A stretch of 64,000 bases of DNA from CAWCDJ01 sp963836015 (GCA_963836015.1 CAWIIF010000004.1:310001-374000); one strand, 5' to 3'. Shown: positions 44,146 to 53,278, counted from the first letter of the stretch. Numbers and translations are program-made. Notes: generated from the sequence alone by a model not told the origin.

Positions 44146-46401
44146 CTACCGCGCCACTGGGACCGGATTCGGGATGTCCTCGGGCACGGAGGAGGCGGGC
44201 TGCGCGGGGCCGTGCCAGACGCTGCCGCCGTAGGTGGTGATGTAGATCATCTTGGGATTCACCGGGTCGGGGATGACGCGGTGGCCCCATTTAAAGGTGT
44301 AGCCGCGGAGGCGCTGCCAGGCGGCGCCGCCATCACCGGAGCGCCATGCGGCGGCGTCGAAGCCGCAGACGTAAAGCACGCGCGGGTCCTGCGGGTCCAC
44401 GGTGACGTCGTAGACGTGCTGGCCTTCCTGGAAGATGGGCTGCCAGGTGGCGCCGGCGTCGGAGCTCAGGTACACGCCGCCGCCGGTATCGACGCCGGTC
44501 CGGCCCTGTCCCCAGGCAGCGAGGTACATGCGGCGGTTGTCGCGGGGATCGAGCGTGAGGCCCACGGGACCATTGACGGACGGCGGCAGCACCATCTTCT
44601 CCCAATGCGCGGCGGCGTCGCGGGAGCGGTAGAGGGCGCCATCGCCGCCGTCGCCGAACTTGCCTTCGCTGCGCCGCGCCACGACCAGGTAGAGGGTTCC
44701 ATCGTCCGCGCGGGTGAGCCGCCAGGCAAAGGGGGCTTCGCCCTCGATGCCCTGGTTCTTGAGCGTCCAGGATGCTCCGTTATCGGTGGACTTGTAGACG
44801 CCCCGGCCGAAGGCGCACGCGTAGAGGGTGCGCGCGGAGGCGGGGCTGGCGGGATCGAGCAGGATGTGTGTGACGGAGGTCTGGGGCATGCCCTGGTTGG
44901 ACGGGCGCCAGGTGTTGCCGCCGTCTTCGGAGACGCCGACGCCGCCCACGTAAGTCCTGGGATCGCGGTTGCGCCACATTTTCGGGCGCGGCAGGTCGTG
45001 GACACCGCTGAACGCGCCCCAGAGGCGGCCTTTGACCTGGGGATCGAAGACCACCCAGTAGGTGGTATTGCGCCACCTGGTCGGGACGCCGTTGGTGGCG
45101 GAGGTCCAGGAGGCGCCGCCGTCGCGGCTGTGGAAGGCGCCGATATCGGTGTAGCTGATGACGAGGTGGCGCGGGTCGAAAGGATCGAAGTGAACGCCGT
45201 AGTTGGTGGTGACGTCGAGGCCGCGGGTGGTCCAGGTGTTCTCGCCCACCCGGACGGAGGTGACGGTTTCCCAGGTGGCGCCGCCGTCGAGGGTGCGGTA
45301 GGTGCGGAAGAGGTCGGTGGCGTAGCAGATGTTGGGATCGGTGGGGGCGACGCCGAGGCTCCAGGGCGTGTCGAAGAAGACGTCCTGCCCGCCCTCGGGC
45401 GCGCGGCTTTCGATCCAGGAAGGCAGAAGGTTCTTCGACGGCCGGTTGGATTCCTGGTGGACGATGGTCCAGGTGCGGCCGCCGTCGGCGGTCTTACTGA
45501 TGCCGTTGAAGGTGTTCTCGCGGCCTTCGGCGCCGATTCTCATGCCGCGGAAACCGGCATAGGCCACGCGGCCGTCGCCGGGCGCGGCGGCGATCGCCTG
45601 GTAGCGGCCCGATGTGGGTGTCTGGGCGACGCGCCAGGTGGCGCCGCCGTCCTCGGAGACCTGGATTTCGCCGCGCTCTGAGGTGCCGTACAGGATGCTG
45701 TGGCCCGCGAAGAGGCCCACGCTGACGCGGGTGACGCCGGCGGGGAGCGCGGCCACTTCCGTCCAGGTGTTTCCGTCCAGCCGATGGACCCGGCGCGTGC
45801 CGACGGCCAGCAGGGAATCCGGCCCGGCTTCGAGCGCCACGATGCGCTCACCGGGGAACTCGCGCGCCCGCGACCAGGTGGCGCCGCGGTCGGAAGAGGA
45901 AAAGAGAGGAGAGGCGTCAGCGCCGCGCCGGGGGTTAAATGCCACCCAGATCCGGCCGTCCTGGCCCGCCACGATGGCGGAGACGGACTGGCCGGAGGGA
46001 AAGCTTGCGTCGGCGGTGGTCAGCGAGTACTCCGCGTGGTCGCCGTTCTGGTGTTCGACGGTGTTCTGTCTGGGGTCGGGGAAGATCATGCTCCAGGTGC
46101 GGCCGGTATCCTGGCTGCGCCAGAGCGCCTGGTTGCCGGCGTAGATGACGCGGGCGTTCCGCGGATCGAAGGCGAAGGTGTCGACGACGCTGCGGAGGTT
46201 GAACATGCGCCAGGACTGCGCGCCATCTAGCGTGATGTAGGCGCCGGTCATGTCGCAGTGCTCGACCACGATGCGGGGATCGTGGGGGCTAATGGTGGGG
46301 GAGATCATGGTCCCCCCGCCTCCAGGCCCTATGATGGTCCAGGGGTCAAAGCGCGGCGCCGGCGCGGGCTTGGACGCCGCCAGTACGACCGCTGGCAGCA
46401 C
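44146..46401 (-). CDS. Secreted BNR/VPS10-like beta-propeller protein, paralogue A
   Basis: 751 residues. Many Asp-box type repeats (S-x-D-x-G-x-T-W), e.g. S-Q-D-T-G-R-T-W, S-E-D-G-G-A-T-W and S-T-D-N-G-A-S-W, giving two seven-bladed propellers as in GH74/sortilin-like proteins. The GTG at 46401 is the first usable start; the frame upstream, back to the previous gene, encodes a hydrophobic stretch without ATG, so the real start may be a rarer codon. Closely related to the protein at 56584-58740, including the C-terminal H-R-V-I-P-D-P and G-G-S-V-W-H-G-P blocks. Probably binds or cleaves a surface glycan. Confidence 0.82.
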   Translation of the reverse strand: MLPAVVLAASKPAPAPRFDPWTIIGPGGGGTMISPTISPHDPRIVVEHCDMTGAYITLDGAQSWRMFNLRSVVDTFAFDPRNARVIYAGNQALWRSQDTGRTWSMIFPDPRQNTVEHQNGDHAEYSLTTADASFPSGQSVSAIVAGQDGRIWVAFNPRRGADASPLFSSSDRGATWSRAREFPGERIVALEAGPDSLLAVGTRRVHRLDGNTWTEVAALPAGVTRVSVGLFAGHSILYGTSERGEIQVSEDGGATWRVAQTPTSGRYQAIAAAPGDGRVAYAGFRGMRIGAEGRENTFNGISKTADGGRTWTIVHQESNRPSKNLLPSWIESRAPEGGQDVFFDTPWSLGVAPTDPNICYATDLFRTYRTLDGGATWETVTSVRVGENTWTTRGLDVTTNYGVHFDPFDPRHLVISYTDIGAFHSRDGGASWTSATNGVPTRWRNTTYWVVFDPQVKGRLWGAFSGVHDLPRPKMWRNRDPRTYVGGVGVSEDGGNTWRPSNQGMPQTSVTHILLDPASPASARTLYACAFGRGVYKSTDNGASWTLKNQGIEGEAPFAWRLTRADDGTLYLVVARRSEGKFGDGGDGALYRSRDAAAHWEKMVLPPSVNGPVGLTLDPRDNRRMYLAAWGQGRTGVDTGGGVYLSSDAGATWQPIFQEGQHVYDVTVDPQDPRVLYVCGFDAAAWRSGDGGAAWQRLRGYTFKWGHRVIPDPVNPKMIYITTYGGSVWHGPAQPASSVPEDIPNPVPVAR

Positions 46402-46443
46402 CCATACGACAACTGCACTTTGTAGGAACCGCGTAAATCCTCC

Positions 46444-46635
46444 TCAATCCAGATAGCCGAGACCTTGCAGCTTCCGGGCAATTTCCTCATCGGAGGCAGA
46501 GGTGTCGAGTTTGGCTAATTCCTTCTCCAGCACGTGCTCCACGAACTCTTGTGGGGAACTATACCCGCCGGCCGCGGCGCACTTCTTCACTTTGGTCCAG
46601 AGGGCCGGGTTGAGTTTAATGGATGGGACTGACAT
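46444..46635 (-). CDS. Small RHH-like protein (63 aa)
   Basis: 63 residues: S-I-K-L-N-P-A-L-W-T-K-V-K as a possible beta strand and helix, then A-A-A-G-G-Y-S-S-P-Q-E-F-V-E-H-V-L-E-K-E-L as a second helix, a ribbon-helix-helix-like layout. The C-terminus is acidic and ends G-L-G-Y-L-D. No toxin partner is next to it; it lies between the three-TM protein (14 bp) and the BNR gene (42 bp) in the same operon. Could be a DNA-binding regulator of that operon. Confidence 0.6.
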   Translation of the reverse strand: MSVPSIKLNPALWTKVKKCAAAGGYSSPQEFVEHVLEKELAKLDTSASDEEIARKLQGLGYLD

Positions 46636-46649
46636 AAATCACGACAGCC

Positions 46650-47426
46650 TTAGAGTACAACGCCGAAGCGTTTGCGGAGTAGCAGGGCCGCCAGCATGGA
46701 AACAGCGGCGAACCAGAGCAGCCAGTGCACGGAAAAGCCGAAGACGGTGAGGACGGCTTCGGGGTAGCGGATCTCGATCCACTCGGCAGGCGCCACGTGC
46801 ACGCGCTGCCGTCCGGACACGCCGCGCCAGCGCGTTCCGGCTTCGATAGGGGCGGCGGCGACGCGGCCATCGACAAGAAAGCGCAGTTCGCCCGAGCATT
46901 CGTTGGTGGGCCGGAGTCGCCAGGTGATCTCGCGCGCGTCGGCCACGCGCACCGGCGGGCCCTCGACCTGCACCTCGCGCGGCGCGGCCAGTTGCGGGGC
47001 GGGGGATTGCGGGTCCCATGCGGGCGCCATCCCCATGGTGACGATGGCTTCGCTTTGGAGAGGCAGCGGCGCCCGGCCGTAGAAATCTTCCAGGTGGAGG
47101 AGCAGGAAGGCGATCGGCAGCGCCAGCCACAGGGCCGGTTTCAATGAGAGAGCCAGGTAGCGGAGATTGGCGGCGAAGAGAGCGCGCTGCGCCCGCCAGG
47201 TGACGGAAGGCTCATCGGCGAAAACGCGCAACTCGAGCAGCGCGGCGTGGATGCGGCGCTTAGCAGCCTTCACGGCCGCCGGGTCCGACGTTTTCGAGAA
47301 CACCCAAAGCATGCCGACGCCCGCGGCGGCGGCCACGAGGGCCAGAGGCAGGGCGCGGGGTGCGTGCGAGAAGGCCGCGAAGAACGCGCCCAGCGCGCGG
47401 TCCACGATGTGGTCGATGCCGTCCAT
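46650..47426 (-). CDS. Three-TM membrane protein with Oxa1/EMC3-like topology
   Basis: 258 residues. Helix 1 at about 27-44, a basic amphipathic cytosolic stretch (V-K-A-A-K-R-R-I-H-A-A-L-L-E-L-R), helix 2 at about 95-112 (L-K-P-A-L-W-L-A-L-P-I-A-F-L-L), a periplasmic beta-rich part (about 115-225) and helix 3 before a basic tail. A helix, a charged coiled segment and then a helix is the layout of DUF106/EMC3-type insertase relatives, but I see no decisive motif. The gene begins directly after the stop of the upstream phosphohydrolase, so it is translationally coupled to it. Confidence 0.6.
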   Translation of the reverse strand: MDGIDHIVDRALGAFFAAFSHAPRALPLALVAAAAGVGMLWVFSKTSDPAAVKAAKRRIHAALLELRVFADEPSVTWRAQRALFAANLRYLALSLKPALWLALPIAFLLLHLEDFYGRAPLPLQSEAIVTMGMAPAWDPQSPAPQLAAPREVQVEGPPVRVADAREITWRLRPTNECSGELRFLVDGRVAAAPIEAGTRWRGVSGRQRVHVAPAEWIEIRYPEAVLTVFGFSVHWLLWFAAVSMLAALLLRKRFGVVL

Positions 47427-49319
47427 TCAAAACACCGAATGCCCGATCATTCCGCGTGTCCGCGGCACGGCGAACTCACCCAGGATGGTGGCGGTGATAT
47501 CGGCCAGCGCGGGCGCCGCCGCGCGGATCCTGCGGTTGCTCAGAAGCACGCCGGGAACTTCGTCCGCGGCCATGCAGTGGTCGCCGATCCAGGCGTCGCG
47601 ATTGTCTTCGATTTCGGAGGGGGGCGCCGCGCCGAGCGCCGTTTGCCACGAGGCGCGGTAGCCGCGGCGGTAGCCGACCAGCAGGTCCGGCGCGGATTTC
47701 AGGTTGCGGCCCTGGAAGGCGGTCTCCGGGAAGTAGACCTGGTCCACGACCTTCTTGCCGGTGGCGGGATCGGTGAACTCGCGGAGGCGGGCGGCGATGC
47801 GGTGCCGCATCATGTCGCGGTTGGCGGCGGTCACGATGCCGCCGGCTTCGCGCCCTTCGAGGTTGAGGTAGATGGCGTTCAGCCCGAGGGCGTAGGCGAT
47901 GGTGCGGCTCCAGTCCACGTGGGCGAAAAGCTCGCCGCCCGCCGCGGCGGGGTCGTCGAGCGCGAGGAAGCCCTGCCGCATGAGGAAGGTATTGAGGTGC
48001 ACGGCGCGGTCGAAGCGGGCGAACCCGTGATCGGAGATGACCAGCAGTCCGGCCCCGCCGGCGGCGGCTTTTTGCATGGCGTCGCCGATGGCGCCGTCCA
48101 CCGCCTCGTAAATTTCGAGCAGGTCGGCATCGTAGCGGCCCCAGAGCATGTGGGAGTTCATATCGACGCTCGAAAAATAGTAGAACAGCAGGCCGTCCTG
48201 GAAGCGGTCGAGCTCGTAGCGGAAGAGGCGGAGGCTGTCGGAGAGCACCTTTTTGCTCTGCTGGAGGAACTCTTCCCGGGAGAGGACTCCGGCGCGGTAG
48301 GCGGAGGTGTCCTCGGCGATGCCCTGCGTATAATAAGGTCCCAGCGCGAGGGCGAGTTGCCGGCTGTAGCGCGGCGGGGTGGAGATCGGCAGGGCGGGAT
48401 CGAGCGGGTCGAGATTGACCGGGCTGACGTAAACCGCGAGATGCGGATGCACCTGCTTGAGGTAGACACGGAAGATGCCGGAGACGCGTTTGAGGCCGGG
48501 GATCAGCGGGAATTCGGCGTGCAGCCAGTCCGACCATTCGCCCTGCCGCAGAACGAACTGGCGGTCCGCGAAATCGAAACGGGCGACGGGCTCGGCGGGG
48601 TCCGGATGGACGCTTAATTCGGCGGAGGTGACGGCGCGATCCCGGCGCAGGCTGTTGGGCGGGCCTTCGATGCGGAGGGTGGCGCGGCCGTTGACCAGCG
48701 TCGCGCGGACGATCCTGCCGCCCGAAACTTCCGTGCGGGTTTCGGCCGGGTCGCTGGTGAAGAAAGTGAAGGTCCCGTTGCTGCCCGTGAGGTCTGGCGT
48801 ACCCATGCCGGCCAGCGATTCGGCTTCGCAATCGGCCGGCGGAAAGTTAGCCGGCATGCGGATGACCGCGGCCGGCACGCCGGATTCGGCAAGGAGCTGC
48901 CAGAAGGCCCGTCCGGTGCGCATGGTATGGATGCCGCCGCCGCCCAGGGGGATGCGGTAGGGACCGAGCGGCAGAACGTGGGTGGGCTCGACGATCGCCG
49001 CCATCGAAGTCATGGGCATGTGGGTCAAGGGATTGCGCTGCACGAAGTCGAAGATGCCGTGGCCGCCGGGGTCCATGCCGGTGATCACGGTGGTCCAGGC
49101 CACGGGGCTCTGGGGTGGGATGGTGGTGGCGAGGCGCTTGAAATCGCCTTCGCGGCGGAGGCGATCGAGATTGGGCAGCGCGCTCCAGTGGTTTTCGAGG
49201 AACACCGGGTCCATGCCGTCGACGCCGATAACGATGAGCTTGCGGCCGGCGAGGCGCGCGACCGGATGCGAGCAGCCGGTTGCCACGAGCGCGAGGGCGA
49301 ACAACGCGGCGGTTTTCAC
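47427..49319 (-). CDS. Alkaline-phosphatase/nucleotide-pyrophosphatase family lipoprotein
   Basis: 630 residues from a GTG that overlaps the upstream stop (GTGA). L-V-A-T-G-C near residue 16 is a lipobox. Metal and nucleophile motifs: V-I-G-V-D-G-M-D-P (Asp ligand), P-Q-S-P-V-A-W-T-T-V (Thr nucleophile candidate), V-D-M-N-S-H-M-L-W (Asp/His), V-I-S-D-H-G-F (Asp/His) and G-D-H-C (His). The family hydrolyses phosphodiesters or pyrophosphates. Closely similar in layout to its upstream neighbour, so the two arose by duplication. Confidence 0.82.
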   Translation of the reverse strand: MKTAALFALALVATGCSHPVARLAGRKLIVIGVDGMDPVFLENHWSALPNLDRLRREGDFKRLATTIPPQSPVAWTTVITGMDPGGHGIFDFVQRNPLTHMPMTSMAAIVEPTHVLPLGPYRIPLGGGGIHTMRTGRAFWQLLAESGVPAAVIRMPANFPPADCEAESLAGMGTPDLTGSNGTFTFFTSDPAETRTEVSGGRIVRATLVNGRATLRIEGPPNSLRRDRAVTSAELSVHPDPAEPVARFDFADRQFVLRQGEWSDWLHAEFPLIPGLKRVSGIFRVYLKQVHPHLAVYVSPVNLDPLDPALPISTPPRYSRQLALALGPYYTQGIAEDTSAYRAGVLSREEFLQQSKKVLSDSLRLFRYELDRFQDGLLFYYFSSVDMNSHMLWGRYDADLLEIYEAVDGAIGDAMQKAAAGGAGLLVISDHGFARFDRAVHLNTFLMRQGFLALDDPAAAGGELFAHVDWSRTIAYALGLNAIYLNLEGREAGGIVTAANRDMMRHRIAARLREFTDPATGKKVVDQVYFPETAFQGRNLKSAPDLLVGYRRGYRASWQTALGAAPPSEIEDNRDAWIGDHCMAADEVPGVLLSNRRIRAAAPALADITATILGEFAVPRTRGMIGHSVF

Positions 49320-51358
49320 GCGACCGCCTCGTTCCGGCGTTCCGAGGGCCGCTGGAACAGGCTGCGGCCTTCCATGTGAGGAGGCGGCTCGATGCCGAAC
49401 AGGTCGAGCGCCGTGGGGGCCATGTCCTCGATTCCCGGGTCTTCGGCGAAGATCGGGCGATTGCAGAAGACGACGCCGGGAACGAGGCGCGGGTCGACAC
49501 AGTGGTCGCCGCTCCAGGCCTTGCGGTTGTCCTCGAAAACCTGCTCGGATACCTTGCCGACAGCGGCGTCCCAGGATGGCCGGTAGCCATCGGCGAAACC
49601 GACGATCACGTCAGGGGCGGCGTCGAGGTAGGGGCCGCTGTAGAGCGCGTGCGAGGGCCAGGCTTGGCGGATGGCGAGGCGGTCCAAGGGCTCATCGCGG
49701 AGGCCGGTGAGTTTCCCGGCCAGTTCCTTTTCGAGCGCCGGCGCGTCGCGCGGTTCGACGATCCCCTGCGACTCGCGGCCCTTCTTATTGATGTAGAGCC
49801 CGGCCAGCCCGATGGCGTAGGCGCGGGTGCGGCTCCAATCGATATCCTTTAGGTACTTCCGGCCCGACGCACCCTCCTGGAGGGCCAGGTAGCCATGCTC
49901 GAGCAGCCAGCGATTCAGGTCGCAGCCGCGCTCGAAGCTGGCGAAACCGTGGTCGCTGAGGACGAATAGCACGGTGGAGTCGTCGACGTATTGCATGGTC
50001 CGGCCGACTAATTGGTCAGCGCGGCGGTAGAGGTCCTCGATGGTGTTGCTGTAGGGGCCGCCGCGGTCCTTCTGGGCGAAGAACATGTGCTGCAGGCGGT
50101 CGGTGGTGTCGAAGACGCAGGCCACCACCCCGCGGGGGGCGCGGTCGAGGGCGCTGAAGAACATGCGCTCGCGCTCTTCGTAGATGAGCCAGGCCTGCTT
50201 GAGGAAGGCGTCGGGATCGATGGCGCGCTCGTTGAGGGCCCAGGTGTCCTCGGCGAGGCCGAGGGTGGCGTAGGCGCCGAGCAGTTTGGCGAGATATGCG
50301 GCGTAGCAGGAGGGTTGGGAGATGGGCAGCGCGGGCCGCTCGGGATCGATGTTGATCGGGGTGGAGTATAGAGAGATAGCGCCTTCGGTTTCTGTGAGGA
50401 GGAAGCGGGCGATGCCGCGCACCCCGATGCCGAGCGCGGCCTGAAAGGTGAGGGTGATCCAAGGAGTGTATTCGCCCTGCTCCAGTTGGTAGCGATCGCC
50501 GGCGATTTCGAGGGTGGCGCGGTTGTGGGCGCGGCGGCGCAGCGTGAACGGGATGGTGAGCGCTCCGGCGCCTTCCTCCATCTGGTTAAGGGGGCCGGCG
50601 ATTTCGCCGTGCCAGGCTCCGCCGCGCTCCACCAGCGGATAGCGGTTGCCGCTTTCCATGTACTCGTCGGAGTTCCGGGTGGTGTAGAGCGCGAAGGTGC
50701 CTTGCGTGCCCAGCAGATCGGGTGTGCACATGGCCGAGAGCAGGCGGCCGTGGAACTTTTCCGGCGGGAATGTGACGGGGACGCGGAGGATGGTGGCGGC
50801 GATGCGATGTTCGCCGAGGATGTGCCAGAAGGTGCGGCTCTTACGGCGCATCTCGACGATCGGCCGGCTGAGCGGGATGCGGTACCTGCCGATTTTGAGC
50901 ACGCGCTCGGGCTGGTGCACGCGGGCGGAGGCGAGTTCCGGCATGTAGGATCGCAGGTCGCGGTTGAGGAAGTCGAACATGGCGTGGCGCGCGGGGTTGA
51001 CGCCGGTGGCGAAGGTGGACCAGGCTACCGGCGAGAGCGCCGGGAAGGTGGTGCGCAGGCGGTGGAAGCCGCCCTGGCTGCGCAGGCGGCTGAGGTTGGG
51101 CAACTTGCCCTCCGCCATGTAGCGCTCGGCGAGCGACGGGTCCAGGCCGTCAAGCCCCAGGAAGATGAGCTTCTTTACCTTGGCGTGCCGGTATCCCCGC
51201 TTGCCGGTGATGGCGCGGATCGCCATGCGGAACGGCCACAGCAGGATGGAGGCCGCGCCCAGCAGAAATCCGGCGAGCAGGCTGAGGAACGACCCGATGA
51301 ACGCAAACCCGGCCCCCGGCCCGACGTACGCGAGTACGGGCGTGAAGTGAAGGCTCAT
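49316..51358 (-). CDS. Membrane-anchored alkaline-phosphatase/nucleotide-pyrophosphatase family protein
   Basis: 680 residues. ATG 51358 overlaps the previous stop (ATGA); the frame is open further upstream but that part is antisense to the preceding gene. Two N-terminal hydrophobic segments (Y-V-G-P-G-A-G-F-A-F-I-G and L-L-A-G-F-L-L-G-A-A-S-I-L-L-W) anchor it. Catalytic motifs: F-L-G-L-D-G-L-D-P, P-A-L-S-P-V-A-W-S-T-F, V-F-D-T-T-D-R-L-Q-H, V-L-S-D-H-G-F and G-D-H-C. It shares the order of motifs with the lipoprotein downstream but keeps Ser instead of Thr after the Trp. Confidence 0.82.
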   Translation of the reverse strand: MSLHFTPVLAYVGPGAGFAFIGSFLSLLAGFLLGAASILLWPFRMAIRAITGKRGYRHAKVKKLIFLGLDGLDPSLAERYMAEGKLPNLSRLRSQGGFHRLRTTFPALSPVAWSTFATGVNPARHAMFDFLNRDLRSYMPELASARVHQPERVLKIGRYRIPLSRPIVEMRRKSRTFWHILGEHRIAATILRVPVTFPPEKFHGRLLSAMCTPDLLGTQGTFALYTTRNSDEYMESGNRYPLVERGGAWHGEIAGPLNQMEEGAGALTIPFTLRRRAHNRATLEIAGDRYQLEQGEYTPWITLTFQAALGIGVRGIARFLLTETEGAISLYSTPINIDPERPALPISQPSCYAAYLAKLLGAYATLGLAEDTWALNERAIDPDAFLKQAWLIYEERERMFFSALDRAPRGVVACVFDTTDRLQHMFFAQKDRGGPYSNTIEDLYRRADQLVGRTMQYVDDSTVLFVLSDHGFASFERGCDLNRWLLEHGYLALQEGASGRKYLKDIDWSRTRAYAIGLAGLYINKKGRESQGIVEPRDAPALEKELAGKLTGLRDEPLDRLAIRQAWPSHALYSGPYLDAAPDVIVGFADGYRPSWDAAVGKVSEQVFEDNRKAWSGDHCVDPRLVPGVVFCNRPIFAEDPGIEDMAPTALDLFGIEPPPHMEGRSLFQRPSERRNEAVA

Positions 51359-52218
51359 CGTAGCCTGCCCTCGACGAAGGGAACCTCGAAGACCTTCTTG
51401 TGCATGATGGGGCCATGGCCGAAGAAGCCGCCTTCGCCGAAGAGCTCGCCGTGGTCCGAGGTGATGGTGATGTAGGTGTTGCGGGGGACCAGGTCGAAAA
51501 GCTCTTCCACCACGCGGTCGAGATAGCGCACGGCGGCGATCTGGCGCTCCCGCAGTTCCTTCAGCTTGCCGCGGTTGAAGAACCGGTCCGCGCCTGCCTT
51601 CAGCTTGCCGCCGACGACCTGGTCGTCGAGGTGTTTGAAGACGCCGTGGACGCCGCTGATGCGCGGCCACTGGTCGGGTGGCTCGTCGGGCAGGGCGTAA
51701 GGGTAGTGGGTCTCGCCGACGTTGAGCAGGTAGAAGGACGGCCGGTCCTCGGCAAAGCGCATCTCCGGCAGCATCGCCCGCATGTCGTTGTGGCGGTCCA
51801 TCAGGCGAAAGGTGTCGAAGCCGTGGTTCAGGACGGTGCGCGGGTTAATCACCGGAAGCGAGACCATGGCGTGCGTCCGGTAGCCGAGCGATTCTTTGAG
51901 GAAGGCAGGAAAGTAGAGTTGGGGGATGAGGGATTTGAAGGAGATGCCCTCGATGCCGAGGCGCTCGGAGTACTTCAGGAAGTCCTTCTTGTAATACTCC
52001 GATGCGAAGATCTTCTGGGGGCTAGAGTGCGGCATGAGGCCGCTCAACAGGTTGAAGTGCGAGGGTGCGGTCCAGGAAGCGTAGGACCAGCGCTGTTCGA
52101 GTTCGCCCAGCTTGAGGATGTGGCGGGGCCGGGCGGCGACCAGGGAATCGAACCGGCAGCTATCGAAGACCACGAGGACGTAATGGTTCGGCCGCCGGCG
52201 CTGTCCGTGGCGCTTCAT
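51355..52218 (-). CDS. Small cytoplasmic sulfatase-superfamily protein
   Basis: 287 residues without a signal peptide. V-V-F-D-S-C-R-F-D-S gives the metal Asp19, and T-A-P-S-H (50-54) corresponds to the nucleophile motif, again with Thr as in the TPR-sulfatase downstream. V-G-E-T-H-Y-P-Y and T-S-D-H-G-E-L-F-G-E-G-G complete the core. It is shorter than normal sulfatases (usually above 400 residues) and lacks a C-terminal subdomain. First gene of the eight-gene operon that runs to 42141. Confidence 0.78.
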   Translation of the reverse strand: MKRHGQRRRPNHYVLVVFDSCRFDSLVAARPRHILKLGELEQRWSYASWTAPSHFNLLSGLMPHSSPQKIFASEYYKKDFLKYSERLGIEGISFKSLIPQLYFPAFLKESLGYRTHAMVSLPVINPRTVLNHGFDTFRLMDRHNDMRAMLPEMRFAEDRPSFYLLNVGETHYPYALPDEPPDQWPRISGVHGVFKHLDDQVVGGKLKAGADRFFNRGKLKELRERQIAAVRYLDRVVEELFDLVPRNTYITITSDHGELFGEGGFFGHGPIMHKKVFEVPFVEGRLR

Positions 52219-52416
52219 GCGTGCATTGTAACCCCCGGCGGACCGGAGGTCGTGGCGCCGACGTCAACGTCGTTCAGTTAAGGGGTCCCGGGGCGGAGAA
52301 GAACCATGCTGTTGTGTGAAGAGTTTCTATTGGATGGCCGTTTCCAGTCCAGTCGACGTGAATGGGGACAACGCGTCAAGCGGCCAATGCATTGACGACG
52401 ATAAGAAGGGCTAACA

Positions 52417-52647
52417 TCAGCAACACTGATGGAGATGCAGGAACGACTCCAGCGCGAGGAGCGCCAGACATAAACCGTACCAGACAGGCATCGCCCGGCC
52501 CAGGGAACGCGCGAGAACGGACAGCGCCTGCGCTTGCGGACCGCTCTCCAGGCGGCGGAGAGCAGGATTCACGAAGGCCGAAACGGATAGTTCATTGCCT
52601 ACCATCAAGCCCGCGGAAGTAATCGTAACGATGTTCAGAAGGTGCAT
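52417..52647 (-). CDS. DUF1772-family membrane protein, C-terminally shortened
   Basis: 76 residues. L-L-N-I-V-T-I-T-S-A-G-L-M-V-G-N-E-L-S and P-A-L-R-R-L-E, then M-P-V-W-Y-G-L-C-L-A-L-L-A-L-E, match the first half of DUF1772 (anthrone-oxygenase-related) proteins, which usually have about 140-150 residues. The frame stops at H-Q-C-C; in the next frame a further hydrophobic stretch (V-L-L-M-L-A-L-L-I-V-V-N-A-L-A-A) follows, so a frameshift may have cut off the second half. Divergent from an HxlR regulator. Confidence 0.6.
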   Translation of the reverse strand: MHLLNIVTITSAGLMVGNELSVSAFVNPALRRLESGPQAQALSVLARSLGRAMPVWYGLCLALLALESFLHLHQCC

Positions 52648-52702
52648 CTCTTTCCCCTGGCTTATGGACGCGTTGGACTGGGGTAGCGACGCAAGAGGTT
52701 GT

Positions 52703-52720
52703 ACTGACTAATTTGTCAGT
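52703..52720. promoter_or_regulatory. Palindromic operator for the HxlR regulator
   Basis: ACTGAC-TAATTT-GTCAGT is a perfect 6-6-6 inverted repeat in the 97-bp gap between the DUF1772 gene and the HxlR gene. Preceded by T it also fits a TACT-type HxlR/YodB-like half-site. A natural place for autoregulation and control of the divergent gene. Confidence 0.65.
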
Positions 52721-52744
52721 TTCGAGTGCGAAAATGAAAGGCAT

Positions 52745-53095
52745 ATGTCGGTTTCCAAAAAAGAGGTTTCGGCTTGTCCGATCGACTCGATGCTGTCGGT
52801 CATCGACGGGCGCTGGAAAGGCACGATCTTATGGAGACTGCTTAGCGGCCCGATGCGAACCAGCGAATTGAGGCGAAGTATACCAGAGATCACGGAGCGG
52901 ATGCTGATCCGTCATCTGCATGAAATGGTGGAAGACGGAATTCTTTTGAGGCACGACAAGAAAACTGTACCGCCGCACGTCAGGTATTCGATCTCACCAT
53001 ATGGCATGACGCTCGCGCCGGTGCTGGAAAAGATCTGTGAGTGGGGGCGGAAACATCAAGCCCGGGTCAAAACGAAGACGAAAAGCATGCCTTGA
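52745..53095 (+). CDS. HxlR-family winged-helix transcriptional regulator
   Basis: 116 residues. An N-terminal Cys11 in S-A-C-P-I-D, the winged helix G-R-W-K-G-T-I-L-W-R-L-L-S-G-P-M-R-T-S-E-L and E-R-M-L-I-R-H-L-H-E-M-V-E-D-G-I are the family pattern. HxlR proteins often sense electrophiles or oxidants through that N-terminal Cys. It likely represses the divergent DUF1772 gene via the palindrome at 52703-52720. Confidence 0.9.
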   Translation: MSVSKKEVSACPIDSMLSVIDGRWKGTILWRLLSGPMRTSELRRSIPEITERMLIRHLHEMVEDGILLRHDKKTVPPHVRYSISPYGMTLAPVLEKICEWGRKHQARVKTKTKSMP

Positions 53096-53255
53096 ACTGT
53101 ACGAAACTCTTCGCGCGGGCCTTGAGTTGACGGATAAGCGCGCAACCCGCTGAGGTGGCGAGCGGGACGGCTCGGAAACTGTCGAAGGCCCCTACGTGAA
53201 CAGCAGTGGCGCGAGCATGGCGTCTCTGAAGTAGCTCTACCGGCTTGCTAACGCG

Positions 53256-53278
53256 CGCGGCTCCGAAACAAAGCCGCG
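53256..53278. repeat. GC-rich hairpin in intergenic region
   Basis: CGCGGCT (53256-53262) and AGCCGCG (53272-53278) form a 7-bp stem with a nine-base loop just downstream of the CBM9-like gene. There is no T-run. The rest of the 53096-53282 gap holds no gene that I can support. It could be part of a dispersed extragenic repeat or a weak terminator. Confidence 0.4.

Noticed and set aside
52362..52622. 86-codon plus-strand frame opposite the DUF1772 gene
   Set aside because: Antisense to a frame with recognisable family motifs and of low-complexity composition.
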